A program made the translations under genes and the position numbers. The notes under the pieces are model-generated. The model was not told the origin of the DNA, ran no database searches, and saw only the letters and a program-made list of their open reading frames with translations. From B46-G9 sp964581175 (GTDB lineage Bacteria; Desulfobacterota; DSM-4660; Desulfatiglandales; Desulfatiglandaceae), in contig CAZONI010000003.1 in assembly GCA_964581175.1 (NCBI GenBank), forward strand, positions 45,537 through 109,536: a stretch of 64,000 nt of DNA, written 5' to 3'. Shown here piece after piece: positions 32,796-41,399 of this stretch (position 1 is the first letter of the stretch; each line of letters begins with the position of its first letter).

Positions 32796-34751
32796 ATGGG
32801 CAGACTCTTGTGGAAGCCTTCAGAGGAAAGAATCAAGAGGACAAATATGTATCGATTTATGCAGGCCATAAATGAAAAATTCGGCGAAAATTTTGGCGAA
32901 TATGGAGCCCTCTATGAGTGGTCTGTTGAAAATATCCCTGAATTCTGGGCCTCCATGTGGAAGTTTGCAGGCATCAAGGCTTCTCGAACCTATACCGAGG
33001 TCATTGATGATGTGACCAAAATGCCCGGTGCGAAATGGTTTTCCGGTGCGGAACTCAATTTTGCCGAAAATCTTCTCCGTTTCAGAGACAATCACGTGGC
33101 ACTGATCTTCAAGGGAGAAGATCAGCCTGCGAGGCGCATGACCTATGGTGAGCTTTACGGTGCGGTGGCACGCCTGGCAGCGTCCTTGAAAGAAATGGGC
33201 ATTCAGCCCGGAGACAGGATCGTTGGATTTATGCCCAACATGCCGGAGACAACCATCGCGATGCTCGCCGCCACGAGCCTGGGCGCGACCTGGTCCTCAT
33301 GCTCGCCCGATTTCGGGATTAAGGGAGTCCTGGACCGCTTCGGACAGATCAAGCCCAGGGTGATATTTACGGCAAACGGCTATTCTTTCAAAGGGAGAAA
33401 ATTCGACTCCCTCGAACGAATTTCGAACATCCTCAAACAGCTCCCCAGCATTGAAAAGGTAGTCGTCGTCCCCTATACCGAAGAGGATCCGGATATCGGT
33501 TCTGTTCCCAACGCTATTCTCTACGACGATTTCAGGTCCGCTGAACCGGACCTGGAAATTGAATTCACGCAGCTTCCTTTTGATCATCCTCTTTACATCA
33601 TGTATTCATCCGGTACCACGGGACTCCCCAAGTGCATGGTGCAGAGCGCCGGCGGCATACTGATACATCACATGAAAGAACTCATGCTCCACACGAATTT
33701 GGAGCGAGAGGATGTTATCTTCTATTTTACCACGTGCGGGTGGATGATGTGGAACTGGCTTACCAGTTCCCTCTCCACAGGAGCAACTCTGGTCCTGTTT
33801 GACGGAAATCCCTTTCATCCGGATGCGGATGCCCTGTGGAAAATGGCACAGGACGAGAAAATTACTGTATTCGGCACCAGTGCAGGCTATATCACCGCCC
33901 TGCAAAACGCCGGCGTCAGACCCGGGAAAACGTACGACCTTGAGCCCCTCAGGGCAGTCCTTTCCACGGGTTCACCGCTTTCCGTCGAAGGATTTGAGTA
34001 TGTCTACGGTGAGGTGAAAGAAAATCTCCAGCTCGCGTCCATTTCGGGGGGAACAGACCTCAATGGGTGTTTTGCGTTAGGAAATCCCATGGGGGCGGTT
34101 TACGCCGGAGAACTGCAGTGCCGTGGTCTCGCGATGAAGGTCGAGGCATTCGATGAAAATGGAAAGCCGGTGAGCAACAAGCAGGGAGAACTGGTTTGCA
34201 CCGCCCCTTTCCCCTCTATGCCCATCTATTTCTGGAATGATCTCAATAATGAAAAATATCATGCCGCCTATTTTGATGTCTATCCTAATGTATGGCGCCA
34301 CGGGGACTTCATTGAAATAAATGAGCGCGGCGGCGTCGTCATTTATGGCCGTTCCGACGCCACGCTGAATCCGGGAGGAGTGCGTATCGGAACAGCCGAG
34401 ATCTACCGGCAGGTTGAACAACTTGAAGAGATTGAAGACAGCCTGGTTGTGGGCCAAAACTGGAAGAATGACGTTCGCGTCATCCTGTTCGTAAAGATGG
34501 CCGAACGGTACGAGTTAACAGACGAAATCAAGGAAATTATCAGACGAACGATCCGGAGCAACGCGTCGCCGCGACACGTACCGTCCAAGATCCTCCCGGT
34601 TCCTGATATTCCTTACACACTGAACATGAAGAAGGTGGAGTTGGCGGTCAAGAAAGCCATTCACGGTCAACCGGTCCTAAACAAGGACGCCTTGAGAAAC
34701 CCCGAAGTCCTCGACTATTTCCTGGACCTGAAGGAACTCCAGGAAGACTGA
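32796..34751 (+). CDS. acsA: Acetoacetyl-CoA synthetase (AMP-forming)
   Basis: Activates acetoacetate (or a related short acid) to its CoA ester with ATP to AMP. The 651-residue length matches the acetoacetate-CoA ligase family. Features are the N-terminal ACAS-type region, the P-loop MYSSGTTGLPKCMVQSAGG near 270, ISGGTDLNGCF, the WRHGDFIEINERGG hinge region with YGRSDATLNPGGVRIGTAEIY, and the C-terminal acylated/adenylation Lys in YTLNMKKVELAVKKA. AAGGAGG lies seven bases before the ATG. The liv operon is divergent from it; with ketogenic branched-chain amino acids such as leucine yielding acetoacetate, a shared catabolic role is possible. Confidence 0.88.
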   Translation: MGRLLWKPSEERIKRTNMYRFMQAINEKFGENFGEYGALYEWSVENIPEFWASMWKFAGIKASRTYTEVIDDVTKMPGAKWFSGAELNFAENLLRFRDNHVALIFKGEDQPARRMTYGELYGAVARLAASLKEMGIQPGDRIVGFMPNMPETTIAMLAATSLGATWSSCSPDFGIKGVLDRFGQIKPRVIFTANGYSFKGRKFDSLERISNILKQLPSIEKVVVVPYTEEDPDIGSVPNAILYDDFRSAEPDLEIEFTQLPFDHPLYIMYSSGTTGLPKCMVQSAGGILIHHMKELMLHTNLEREDVIFYFTTCGWMMWNWLTSSLSTGATLVLFDGNPFHPDADALWKMAQDEKITVFGTSAGYITALQNAGVRPGKTYDLEPLRAVLSTGSPLSVEGFEYVYGEVKENLQLASISGGTDLNGCFALGNPMGAVYAGELQCRGLAMKVEAFDENGKPVSNKQGELVCTAPFPSMPIYFWNDLNNEKYHAAYFDVYPNVWRHGDFIEINERGGVVIYGRSDATLNPGGVRIGTAEIYRQVEQLEEIEDSLVVGQNWKNDVRVILFVKMAERYELTDEIKEIIRRTIRSNASPRHVPSKILPVPDIPYTLNMKKVELAVKKAIHGQPVLNKDALRNPEVLDYFLDLKELQED

Positions 34752-34783
34752 CATCGGGTGTCAGCAAAACAGAAGTGATACGG

Positions 34784-34811
34784 GGGCAGCCGCTTTGCCG
34801 GGCTGCCCTTT
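34784..34811 (+). terminator. Intrinsic terminator-like hairpin after acetoacetyl-CoA synthetase
   Basis: GGGCAGCC (34784-34791) pairs with GGCTGCCC (34801-34808) around a nine-base loop, followed by TTT only. It ends 15 bases before the next start codon. Confidence 0.55.
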
Positions 34812-34826
34812 CAATAGACGATAAAG

Positions 34827-35888
34827 ATGAACCCAACTACAGAAACCGCTTGCATCTTTCCTTTGCTCGGTCTCTCAGAGAGCATGCTGAGACGAGTTTC
34901 GTTATTGTTTCCCCGGGTTGTTGTCTGTCTTCCGTGGTACATGGAGATGCCGTTCCGGAACGGAAGGGAGCCTGAACAGGCGCTTCTTGAAGTCATCCGA
35001 CCAGCCTGCGATCTTAAGCCGCCGGAGAATTTTCCCGAGCTCATCAAGGAATATAGGACATGGATGGTAGACAACCTTGGCCGGAAAACGTCGGCATTCC
35101 TGGCGGCTGCCCGAAAAATACGCCTCGACGGTGAAACGCGCTGGGATATTCAGAAAATGGTTCGCAAAGGCACGATGGAAGGGGATGTCGATTACAAGAG
35201 TTCCCTTGCCCTCAAATGGCACCTCCTGTTGCATCTCGCACGTGCAATGGAAAGAGAACAGGACGAGGCGGAAAATGCACTTTGCCGCTTGAGAATGCAA
35301 GAATCTCCCTTGAAGGATGCCCTTGGAGAAGACTTCGCTCCCACCGATCTCATGGAAGACGTTCCTGATGAATTGGTACATCCGATCCTTGAGTCCGATG
35401 CGCTGGAGGATATTTGTGAATCCTGGCTTGGTCTTTTTGGAGCATTTATCCAGGGAGTGCGGCTCCTGGTTACCTTTGATGACGGCATAAAAAATTATGT
35501 GAGAGAGCTCTTTGAGGAAGCAGCTTCCAAGGTGAACCTGATCCAACCGGTTCCCGCCATCCATTTCCATCTGCCGGACCCCCTGACTTTTTTCTCCCAA
35601 GGACCGGGAATCCCGGGTATGCAGGATCTTCAAAAAAGTGTTATGCTCATAATCGGCAGAATTCATGGAGCCTTTTGGAACCGGGACGGTGAGAATTCCG
35701 ATGAGCTGGATGCGCTTATTGCCGATATGGAAAATACATTTCCGGCACAGGACATCAGCCTCATTGGGGTTGAAATACTCTCTTTTCCCGTTGTTTCAGG
35801 CTCACATTCGTCCACAACGGAGATGATCTTGAACGGCCTTGGCGGGAAGACCCTTGTATTTGTCCGGGAGGTTTCGAATAATACATAA
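34827..35888 (+). CDS. Unrecognised protein, 353 residues
   Basis: I do not recognise this protein. It has no signal peptide or membrane segment, and looks cytosolic and largely helical. There is an Asp/Glu-rich middle (EDFAPTDLMEDVPDELVHP) and two amphipathic helical stretches around residues 115-150 and 195-235. The N-terminal 30 residues (IFPLLGLSESMLRRVSLLFPRVVVCLPWYM) read like a strand-helix-strand opening. Codon usage and length make it a real gene. It lies between a terminator-like hairpin and the Trm112-like gene, at the upstream edge of the polysaccharide block; a role there is only positional. Confidence 0.75.
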   Translation: MNPTTETACIFPLLGLSESMLRRVSLLFPRVVVCLPWYMEMPFRNGREPEQALLEVIRPACDLKPPENFPELIKEYRTWMVDNLGRKTSAFLAAARKIRLDGETRWDIQKMVRKGTMEGDVDYKSSLALKWHLLLHLARAMEREQDEAENALCRLRMQESPLKDALGEDFAPTDLMEDVPDELVHPILESDALEDICESWLGLFGAFIQGVRLLVTFDDGIKNYVRELFEEAASKVNLIQPVPAIHFHLPDPLTFFSQGPGIPGMQDLQKSVMLIIGRIHGAFWNRDGENSDELDALIADMENTFPAQDISLIGVEILSFPVVSGSHSSTTEMILNGLGGKTLVFVREVSNNT

Positions 35889-36116
35889 AGGGCCTCGAGC
35901 GAAGGAATTGGAGGCGAGGATTGAGCAAAGCGATCCATCGCGTCCCACTCCAGGTTGAATGATGTGGAAAAGATGTTTCAGCCGCTCAATCAGAAGCCAC
36001 CAATTGCGGTTCAATATGAGGAAGCCCAGGATATGGCACATAGCCGAAATCATGCTTTAATCGCATGAAGAAACCAGGTTGATACGGTTCATCCAGTCGG
36101 AAGAAGGAGTGTGAAA

Positions 36117-36308
36117 ATGGCAATAAGCAAAGAGTTGCTCGATATCCTCGCCTGCCCAAAATGCAAAGGGGAAATCCACTTGAATAAACAAAGAAATGGA
36201 CTCATTTGCGATCACTGCAAACTCCTCTATGAAATCAGGGACGATATCCCCATCATGCTGATAGATGAGGCAAAACCCGTCTCGGAGGGTGAAGTAGCGG
36301 AGTCGTAG
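36117..36308 (+). CDS. Trm112-family zinc-binding protein
   Basis: 63-residue protein of the Trm112/YcaR group. It has Cys13-Pro-Lys-Cys16 and Cys31/Cys34 as zinc ligands, framed by KELLDILACPKC and IRDDIPIMLIDEA. These match the family closely and the length is typical. In eukaryotes Trm112 activates methyltransferases; in bacteria the gene often lies beside lipid A genes such as lpxK and its role is unclear. Here it directly precedes a lipid A acyltransferase by 15 bp. The ATG at 36117 is chosen because AAGGAG is seven bases upstream; an in-frame GTG two codons earlier is too close to that site. Confidence 0.9.
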   Translation: MAISKELLDILACPKCKGEIHLNKQRNGLICDHCKLLYEIRDDIPIMLIDEAKPVSEGEVAES

Positions 36309-36323
36309 AAAAAGCTCATCGTT

Positions 36324-37286
36324 ATGAAGAAGAATGCACCTAGAAGATACCACGCCGGTCATCGGGCAGTCCACTTGGCAGTTCTCGCGTATGTCTCCTT
36401 CTCGCGTGCTTTTCCCATGAAAACCTGGCTGTTAATTGGAAAATTCTTCGGACGGCTCTTCTATATCCTCGACTTCTCACACCGAAAAATTTCCCAGAAA
36501 AACCTGCGCTATGCTCTTCGTAATGAAAAGGATCAGGGTGAACTCCGGAATATTGCGCGGAAAAGTTTCGAGCAGATCGGTATGACCGGGAACGAGTGGG
36601 TCCTTTTAAGGCATATGAGCGATGAGACGCTGGGGGAAATTATTCAGGTCGAAGGCAAGGAGCACCTGGATGCGGCAAGGAAGAAGAGCAGGGCTGTCAT
36701 CCTTTTGGGTGCTCACTTTGGGAACTGGGAATATGCGCATGCCTACTACGCGAGCAGGATACATACCCTGAATTTTATTGTGCGTTCCATTGACAATCCT
36801 TTCCTTGAAAGGGAACGCATCCTCAATAACCAACGCTTCGGGGTGCGGATCCTGTATAAGGAAAACGGGCTCAGGCCGGCCATCAGAAGACTAAAAAACG
36901 GAGAAGATCTCGTGATTTTCGCGGACAGAAGAGAGGGCTACAAGCAGGTGATTCCGTGCCAATTTTTTGACAGAAGAACTTCAACAATGACACTTGTACC
37001 GGCATTGACTAGAAAGTACCGAATCCCCGTGGTCCCGATGTTTATTATCAGGTGTGAGGATCTCATGCACCATCGTCTCATCTTTTTGCCAGAACTCAAA
37101 ATTGATTATGAAAAAGACAAAGAACGCAGTATCAGTGAAGCAGTACAAGAGCAGAGTAACATCATAGAGACAATAATCAGAGAACATCCTGATCACTGGA
37201 CATGGCTGCACAAGAGGTGGAAAAAGGATTATCCTTTCCTTTATCCGGAAGACATGGTCAAGCGTGCACGAAAGAAGGCAAAATGA
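36324..37286 (+). CDS. Lipid A biosynthesis acyltransferase (LpxL/HtrB family)
   Basis: 320-residue inner-membrane acyltransferase adding a secondary acyl chain to Kdo2-lipid IVA or a related precursor. The catalytic H-x4-D/E motif is HFGNWE (His131, Glu136). Other family segments are ISQKNLRYALRN, GNEWVLLRHM, the DRREGYKQVIPCQFFDR region and VVPMFIIR. The C terminus HPDHWTWLHKRWK(K) is typical. An N-terminal hydrophobic stretch of about 20 residues anchors it. The acyl chain and exact position (LpxL, LpxM or LpxP type) cannot be told from sequence. Confidence 0.88.
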   Translation: MKKNAPRRYHAGHRAVHLAVLAYVSFSRAFPMKTWLLIGKFFGRLFYILDFSHRKISQKNLRYALRNEKDQGELRNIARKSFEQIGMTGNEWVLLRHMSDETLGEIIQVEGKEHLDAARKKSRAVILLGAHFGNWEYAHAYYASRIHTLNFIVRSIDNPFLERERILNNQRFGVRILYKENGLRPAIRRLKNGEDLVIFADRREGYKQVIPCQFFDRRTSTMTLVPALTRKYRIPVVPMFIIRCEDLMHHRLIFLPELKIDYEKDKERSISEAVQEQSNIIETIIREHPDHWTWLHKRWKKDYPFLYPEDMVKRARKKAK

Positions 37287-37350
37287 CGGCACTGCTCAAC
37301 GACGAAGACACAACTGCGCAACCTGAGCACAAGCCCTCGCGAGTTGGGTT

Positions 37351-38094
37351 ATGATGCCGATGATATCCATTTTGATGTACCATCAGATCGGGAAATTCGA
37401 AAGGCCCGATTCTCACCGAGCTATTTTTTGCCACATTCGGCGTTTTAAGGCGCAAATGACCTACCTTCACTTTTTTCGCTACAAGGTCCTTTCCCTCTCC
37501 GCTGCCCTGGACGGACTGTTCGGGAAGAGGAATTTGCCACACCACGGAGTTGTACTGACCTTTGACGACGGATATCAGAATTTCAGAGAGTTCGCCTTCC
37601 CGGTCCTGCAGCGCTACCATTTTCCAGCCACCGTGTTCCTGGTGGCAGGCCTTCTGGGTAAAAACGCAAAATGGCTTGAAGACGACGGCAGGTTCGGAGC
37701 CCCCTTGATGGATCGTGACACGATACGGGAATTACGCGCGAGGGGCGTTGTTTTTGGATCCCACAGCCTGACCCATCCTCTCCTTTCACAGGTTGACCGG
37801 TCAAGGCGAGAAGAGGAAATCAGGGACAGCAAGTCTGCCCTGGAGGATCTGCTTGGCGAGCAGGTGAAGTACTTCTGCTATCCGGGTGGAGATTACGATG
37901 CAGGAGTGGCGGAGGTCGTGAAGGATGCCGGATATACGGCCGCACTCACCTGCGACCGCGGTTCCGCGACGGTTTCCGACGATCCGATGACTTTGCCGAG
38001 AAAAGCCGTATCTTTCGGCGACAGTCTCCTGGGTTTTTTCTGGAAACTGCACATGAAGCATAAGAAAAAACCGCAGGAAAAAAGACCCGCATGA
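37351..38094 (+). CDS. Polysaccharide deacetylase family protein
   Basis: 247-residue NodB-domain (carbohydrate esterase 4) protein. The catalytic/metal motif TFDDGY has Asp72/Asp73, and the metal-binding H-x3-H is His138/His142 in GSHSLTH. CYPGGDYD supplies the later motif. No signal peptide is visible, so it probably acts on a cytosolic or membrane-inner-face glycan intermediate. It overlaps the next glycosyltransferase by ATGA, so the two are co-translated. Deacetylation of an N-acetyl sugar during LPS or surface-glycan assembly is the likely role. Confidence 0.85.
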   Translation: MMPMISILMYHQIGKFERPDSHRAIFCHIRRFKAQMTYLHFFRYKVLSLSAALDGLFGKRNLPHHGVVLTFDDGYQNFREFAFPVLQRYHFPATVFLVAGLLGKNAKWLEDDGRFGAPLMDRDTIRELRARGVVFGSHSLTHPLLSQVDRSRREEEIRDSKSALEDLLGEQVKYFCYPGGDYDAGVAEVVKDAGYTAALTCDRGSATVSDDPMTLPRKAVSFGDSLLGFFWKLHMKHKKKPQEKRPA

Positions 38095-39170
38095 TTGATT
38101 CCCTGCACATCATCGGAAGCCGGCAGATGGGAGGAGCGGAGAGATTTTTTGCTCGGCTTGTCACCGCCCTGAACGAACAGGAGCATAATGCCGTGGCCAT
38201 GATTCGCCCCAAAAGCCCACTCAGATCCGTCCTGCGCCGCGAAATACGGCAAACCCATGTCTCCATGCGCAACGGCTGGGATGTTCTTTCCCTCCGCTCC
38301 ATCCGCCGCTTCATACGCAATGAGAGGCCAAGGATCGTGCAGACTTACATGGGCCGTGCCACCCGCCTGACCCGCCTTCCGGCAAATTCCCCGTCAATTC
38401 ACGTGGCCAGACTGGGAGGCTACTATAAAATAAAGGGATATTACGAACATCCCCACGCCTGGGTGGGCAATACAAAGGGACTTTGTGACTATCTCATCGG
38501 AAACGGCATGCCTTCCGGGCGGGTTTATTGTATTGGAAATTTCGTGGAGGTCCACCGGCCCATCGCCGCGCAACAGCTTGAAAACCTGCGGCAATCCCTC
38601 ACCATGCCGCATGATGCCATTATCCTGTTTACGCTTGGACGCTTCAACTACCAGAAAGGTTACGAAGACCTCTTGAAGGCATTTTCCCTGCTCCCACACC
38701 GGATAGAGTCAAGGCCTGTCCGCTTGTTGATAGCCGGGGATGGACCCTTGGGTGCCGCACTCCGCTCGGAGGCCCACCACCTGAATATCGACGACAGGAC
38801 CATCTGGCTGGGCTGGCAGGATGATCCATCACCGTACTTTGAGATGGCGGACATATTTGTTTGTTCTTCCCGTCACGAAACGCTGGGCAATGTCATTCTG
38901 GAGGCATGGTCTCACAGGCTTCCGGTGATCGCGACTGACGCTCCTGGTCCTGCGGAACTCATTAACGATGGAGAAAACGGGATTCTCACGTCCCGACGAG
39001 ACCCCGAAGACCTCGCGCGTGCGATCCACCGGCTCACGAGCGGGGGCGATCAATTGCGAAGCTACCTTGCGGAAAACGCCATGAAAACCCTGCTGACCAA
39101 TCATACCAGGCAAGCAATCCTCGGCAGATACCTGGCGATGTACGATGAACTTGAGAAAAAGATTTTTTGA
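38091..39170 (+). CDS. Glycosyltransferase, family 4
   Basis: 359-residue GT-B enzyme. The N-terminal acceptor domain opens IIGSRQMGGAERFFARLV. The nucleotide-sugar domain has LFTLGRFNYQKGYEDLLKAF, LLIAGDGPLG and the E-x7-E region SSRHETLGNVILEAWSHRLPV, followed by GPAELI. These are retaining GT4 signatures. Overlaps the deacetylase stop, and the heptosyltransferase starts one base after its stop, placing it in LPS core assembly. Sugar and linkage unknown. Confidence 0.88.
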   Translation: MIDSLHIIGSRQMGGAERFFARLVTALNEQEHNAVAMIRPKSPLRSVLRREIRQTHVSMRNGWDVLSLRSIRRFIRNERPRIVQTYMGRATRLTRLPANSPSIHVARLGGYYKIKGYYEHPHAWVGNTKGLCDYLIGNGMPSGRVYCIGNFVEVHRPIAAQQLENLRQSLTMPHDAIILFTLGRFNYQKGYEDLLKAFSLLPHRIESRPVRLLIAGDGPLGAALRSEAHHLNIDDRTIWLGWQDDPSPYFEMADIFVCSSRHETLGNVILEAWSHRLPVIATDAPGPAELINDGENGILTSRRDPEDLARAIHRLTSGGDQLRSYLAENAMKTLLTNHTRQAILGRYLAMYDELEKKIF

Positions 39171-39171
39171 T

Positions 39172-40209
39172 ATGAAACATATCCTCATCATTCGTCCCAG
39201 TTCCATCGGGGATATTGTCATGGCGTCCCCGATGCTCAACGCCCTGAAAAAAGGCTATCCAAAGGCAAGGATTACCTGGCTTGTGGATCCTTCGGCAATC
39301 GATCTTTTGCGCTTCAACCCGCATCTTGATGAGGTGATCCCCTGGAACAAGAGTCAATGGAAAAGGTTGTGGAAAAAGGGCCGCCTTGTATCTCTCCTGC
39401 GCGAGGTACTCCGCTTCTCGAGAGAAATGCGCGCCCGTCATTTCGATCTTGCCATCGATGCACAGGGATTGTTGAGAAGCCGAATCCTCGCCTGGCTTTC
39501 CGGCGCCCGTGAGCGAGTGGGATTTGAATCCAAGGAGCCGGGTCGATTTCTCATGACAAGAATCATTTCGCGCGGGCCCGGCAACAAATGCATGGGCGCC
39601 GAATACGACCACATGATGCAGGAGTTGGGGATAGTCCCCTCGCAGCAGTTCTCGCCGCATCTCGTGCTCTCGCCGCATCAAAAGTCGGAAGGACAAGCTG
39701 CCATTCGAAAAGCCGGGATCCCTGGCAAGTACTCGGTCTTCTGCGCCTTTACCACCCGCCCCCAGAAACACTGGCTACGAGATCGCTGGAGCCTCCTCGC
39801 GAAGACGATTCATCAGGAGTTCGGTCTTCCCGTGGTTTTACTCGGCGGGCCGGATGACCGGCAGGAAGCCTTGTTGATCCAATCACAGGCATCTGACGAG
39901 ATCACAGATCTCACGGGCAAGTTGCCCCTGGCAGTGAGCGCAGCTATCATCAGCGAGTGCGCGCTCGCCATCGGGGTAGATACCGGCCTCACGCACATGG
40001 CGGTATCTTTTGGATGCCCCACAGTGGCCCTATTCGGGGCAACGTGTCCGTACCTCTATTCGGACAACCAAAGGGCTCTAGTGCTCTATAAAGAGATTGC
40101 TTGTTCACCCTGCAAGAGAAGTCCTTCCTGCGGCGGGGAATACACCTGCATGGAAAGCATAGGAGTCCGAGATGTTATTGAGGCGGCAAAGAGCCTGATA
40201 CAACCGTAA
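39172..40209 (+). CDS. LPS heptosyltransferase family protein (GT9)
   Basis: 345-residue ADP-heptose:LPS heptosyltransferase-like enzyme. The N-terminal HILIIRPSSIGDIVMASPML and the C-terminal GVDTGLTHMAVSFGCPTVALFGAT are diagnostic for WaaC/WaaF. CSPCKRSPSCGGEYTCM is a Cys-rich tail found in many family members. The ATG at 39172 follows the previous stop by one base; a longer open frame exists upstream but would start inside the previous gene. gmhB further along the window supplies heptose precursor, which supports heptose as donor. WaaC and WaaF roles cannot be separated by eye. Confidence 0.88.
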   Translation: MKHILIIRPSSIGDIVMASPMLNALKKGYPKARITWLVDPSAIDLLRFNPHLDEVIPWNKSQWKRLWKKGRLVSLLREVLRFSREMRARHFDLAIDAQGLLRSRILAWLSGARERVGFESKEPGRFLMTRIISRGPGNKCMGAEYDHMMQELGIVPSQQFSPHLVLSPHQKSEGQAAIRKAGIPGKYSVFCAFTTRPQKHWLRDRWSLLAKTIHQEFGLPVVLLGGPDDRQEALLIQSQASDEITDLTGKLPLAVSAAIISECALAIGVDTGLTHMAVSFGCPTVALFGATCPYLYSDNQRALVLYKEIACSPCKRSPSCGGEYTCMESIGVRDVIEAAKSLIQP

Positions 40210-40298
40210 CAGTATAATAACAACCGTCGATCCGACTGCATGATCAGCAGCGGAACTGTCGATTCAATGCCGTTGATCCAGTCAAGAAAAGTTGTCTG

Positions 40299-41399
40299 AT
40301 GCATATTCTCCATGTTGAGACGGGCCGTAACCTTTACGGCGGTGCCCTGCAGGTGGTCTACCTGCTGAAAGGCCTGACGAAATTCGGGCACAGGAATACC
40401 CTGGTATGCCCGAAGGGAAGCGCGATCAGCGTGGAATCAGGCCCGTTCGCAACTGTCCGCCGAGTCTCCATGGGGGGAGACTTGGACCCAAGATTTTTTA
40501 TCTATCTTCTGCGTGTCATTCGCAGGGAGGGGCCCGACCTGCTCCATGTGCACAGCAGGAGGGGAGCCGACTTATGGGGAGGGCTTGCTGCGAGACTCTC
40601 GGGAACAAAATCGGTCATAACCCGGAGGGTCGACAATCCTGAAAAACGACTCGTTGCACGGATGAAATACCGGATGTATGATCGGGTGATCACCATCTCG
40701 GAGGGAATACGGGGCGTGCTTCTCTCTGAGGGCATCCCGGGGAATAGACTGGTTTGTGTCCCGAGCGCGGTGGACCACACGTTGTACCAGGAGGCATGCC
40801 GGAACGAGTGGTTCCGTAGCGAATTCGGCCTTGAGCCGCAAATGAAAGCAATCGGTGTGATCGCCCAGCTCATCCCCAGAAAGGGGCACCGCTTCCTTGT
40901 CAAGGCCGCTCCGAGTATTCTCAACAGATGCCCGGAGGCACGATTCATTTTTTTCGGGCAAGGTCCTTTGAAGGGCCATTTGGAATCACTCTGCAGAGAA
41001 AACGATCTTGACGGAAAAATATTATTTGCGGGCTTTCGGAGAGATCTTGAAAAGATTCTGCCCTGTCTCTTCATGGTGGCGCATCCGGCCACAATGGAAG
41101 GGCTGGGCGTGGCGCTGCTCCAGGCGTCCGCAGCAGGAGTGCCCATAGTGGCTGCCCGGGCAGGAGGAATTCCGGAGATACTCATGGACGGACAGAACGG
41201 GTACCTTTTCCCTGTCGGGGATGTGGATGCTTTTGCGCAGGCCATTATCTCATTGCTGAAGGATCCTGCCACGGCTCAAAACTTCGGCCGGAAAGGCAGA
41301 AAGATAGTGCGCTCCCATTTTTCGATCGAGAAGATGGTTCAGGGAAATCTGGCAGTATACCGGCAAATCCTGCCAACGAGGAGGCAATCAGCAGAGTGA
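40299..41399 (+). CDS. Glycosyltransferase, family 4
   Basis: 366-residue GT-B enzyme, beginning ILHVETGRNLYGGALQVVYLL. It contains VHSRRGADLWGG, DRVITISEGIRG, the donor-site segment IAQLIPRKGHRFLVKAA, IFFGQGPLKG, and the E-x7-E region MEGLGVALLQASAAGVPIV followed by GGIPEIL. Its stop overlaps the GTG start of the membrane transferase (GTGA). Likely adds a sugar to the LPS core or O-unit; donor unknown. Confidence 0.87.
   Translation: MHILHVETGRNLYGGALQVVYLLKGLTKFGHRNTLVCPKGSAISVESGPFATVRRVSMGGDLDPRFFIYLLRVIRREGPDLLHVHSRRGADLWGGLAARLSGTKSVITRRVDNPEKRLVARMKYRMYDRVITISEGIRGVLLSEGIPGNRLVCVPSAVDHTLYQEACRNEWFRSEFGLEPQMKAIGVIAQLIPRKGHRFLVKAAPSILNRCPEARFIFFGQGPLKGHLESLCRENDLDGKILFAGFRRDLEKILPCLFMVAHPATMEGLGVALLQASAAGVPIVAARAGGIPEILMDGQNGYLFPVGDVDAFAQAIISLLKDPATAQNFGRKGRKIVRSHFSIEKMVQGNLAVYRQILPTRRQSAE

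Noticed and set aside
35802..36053. 83-codon minus-strand frame between the unknown gene and the Trm112-like gene
   Set aside because: Overlaps the end of the plus-strand gene and has no ribosome site; probably chance, although the part beyond 35888 reads moderately protein-like.
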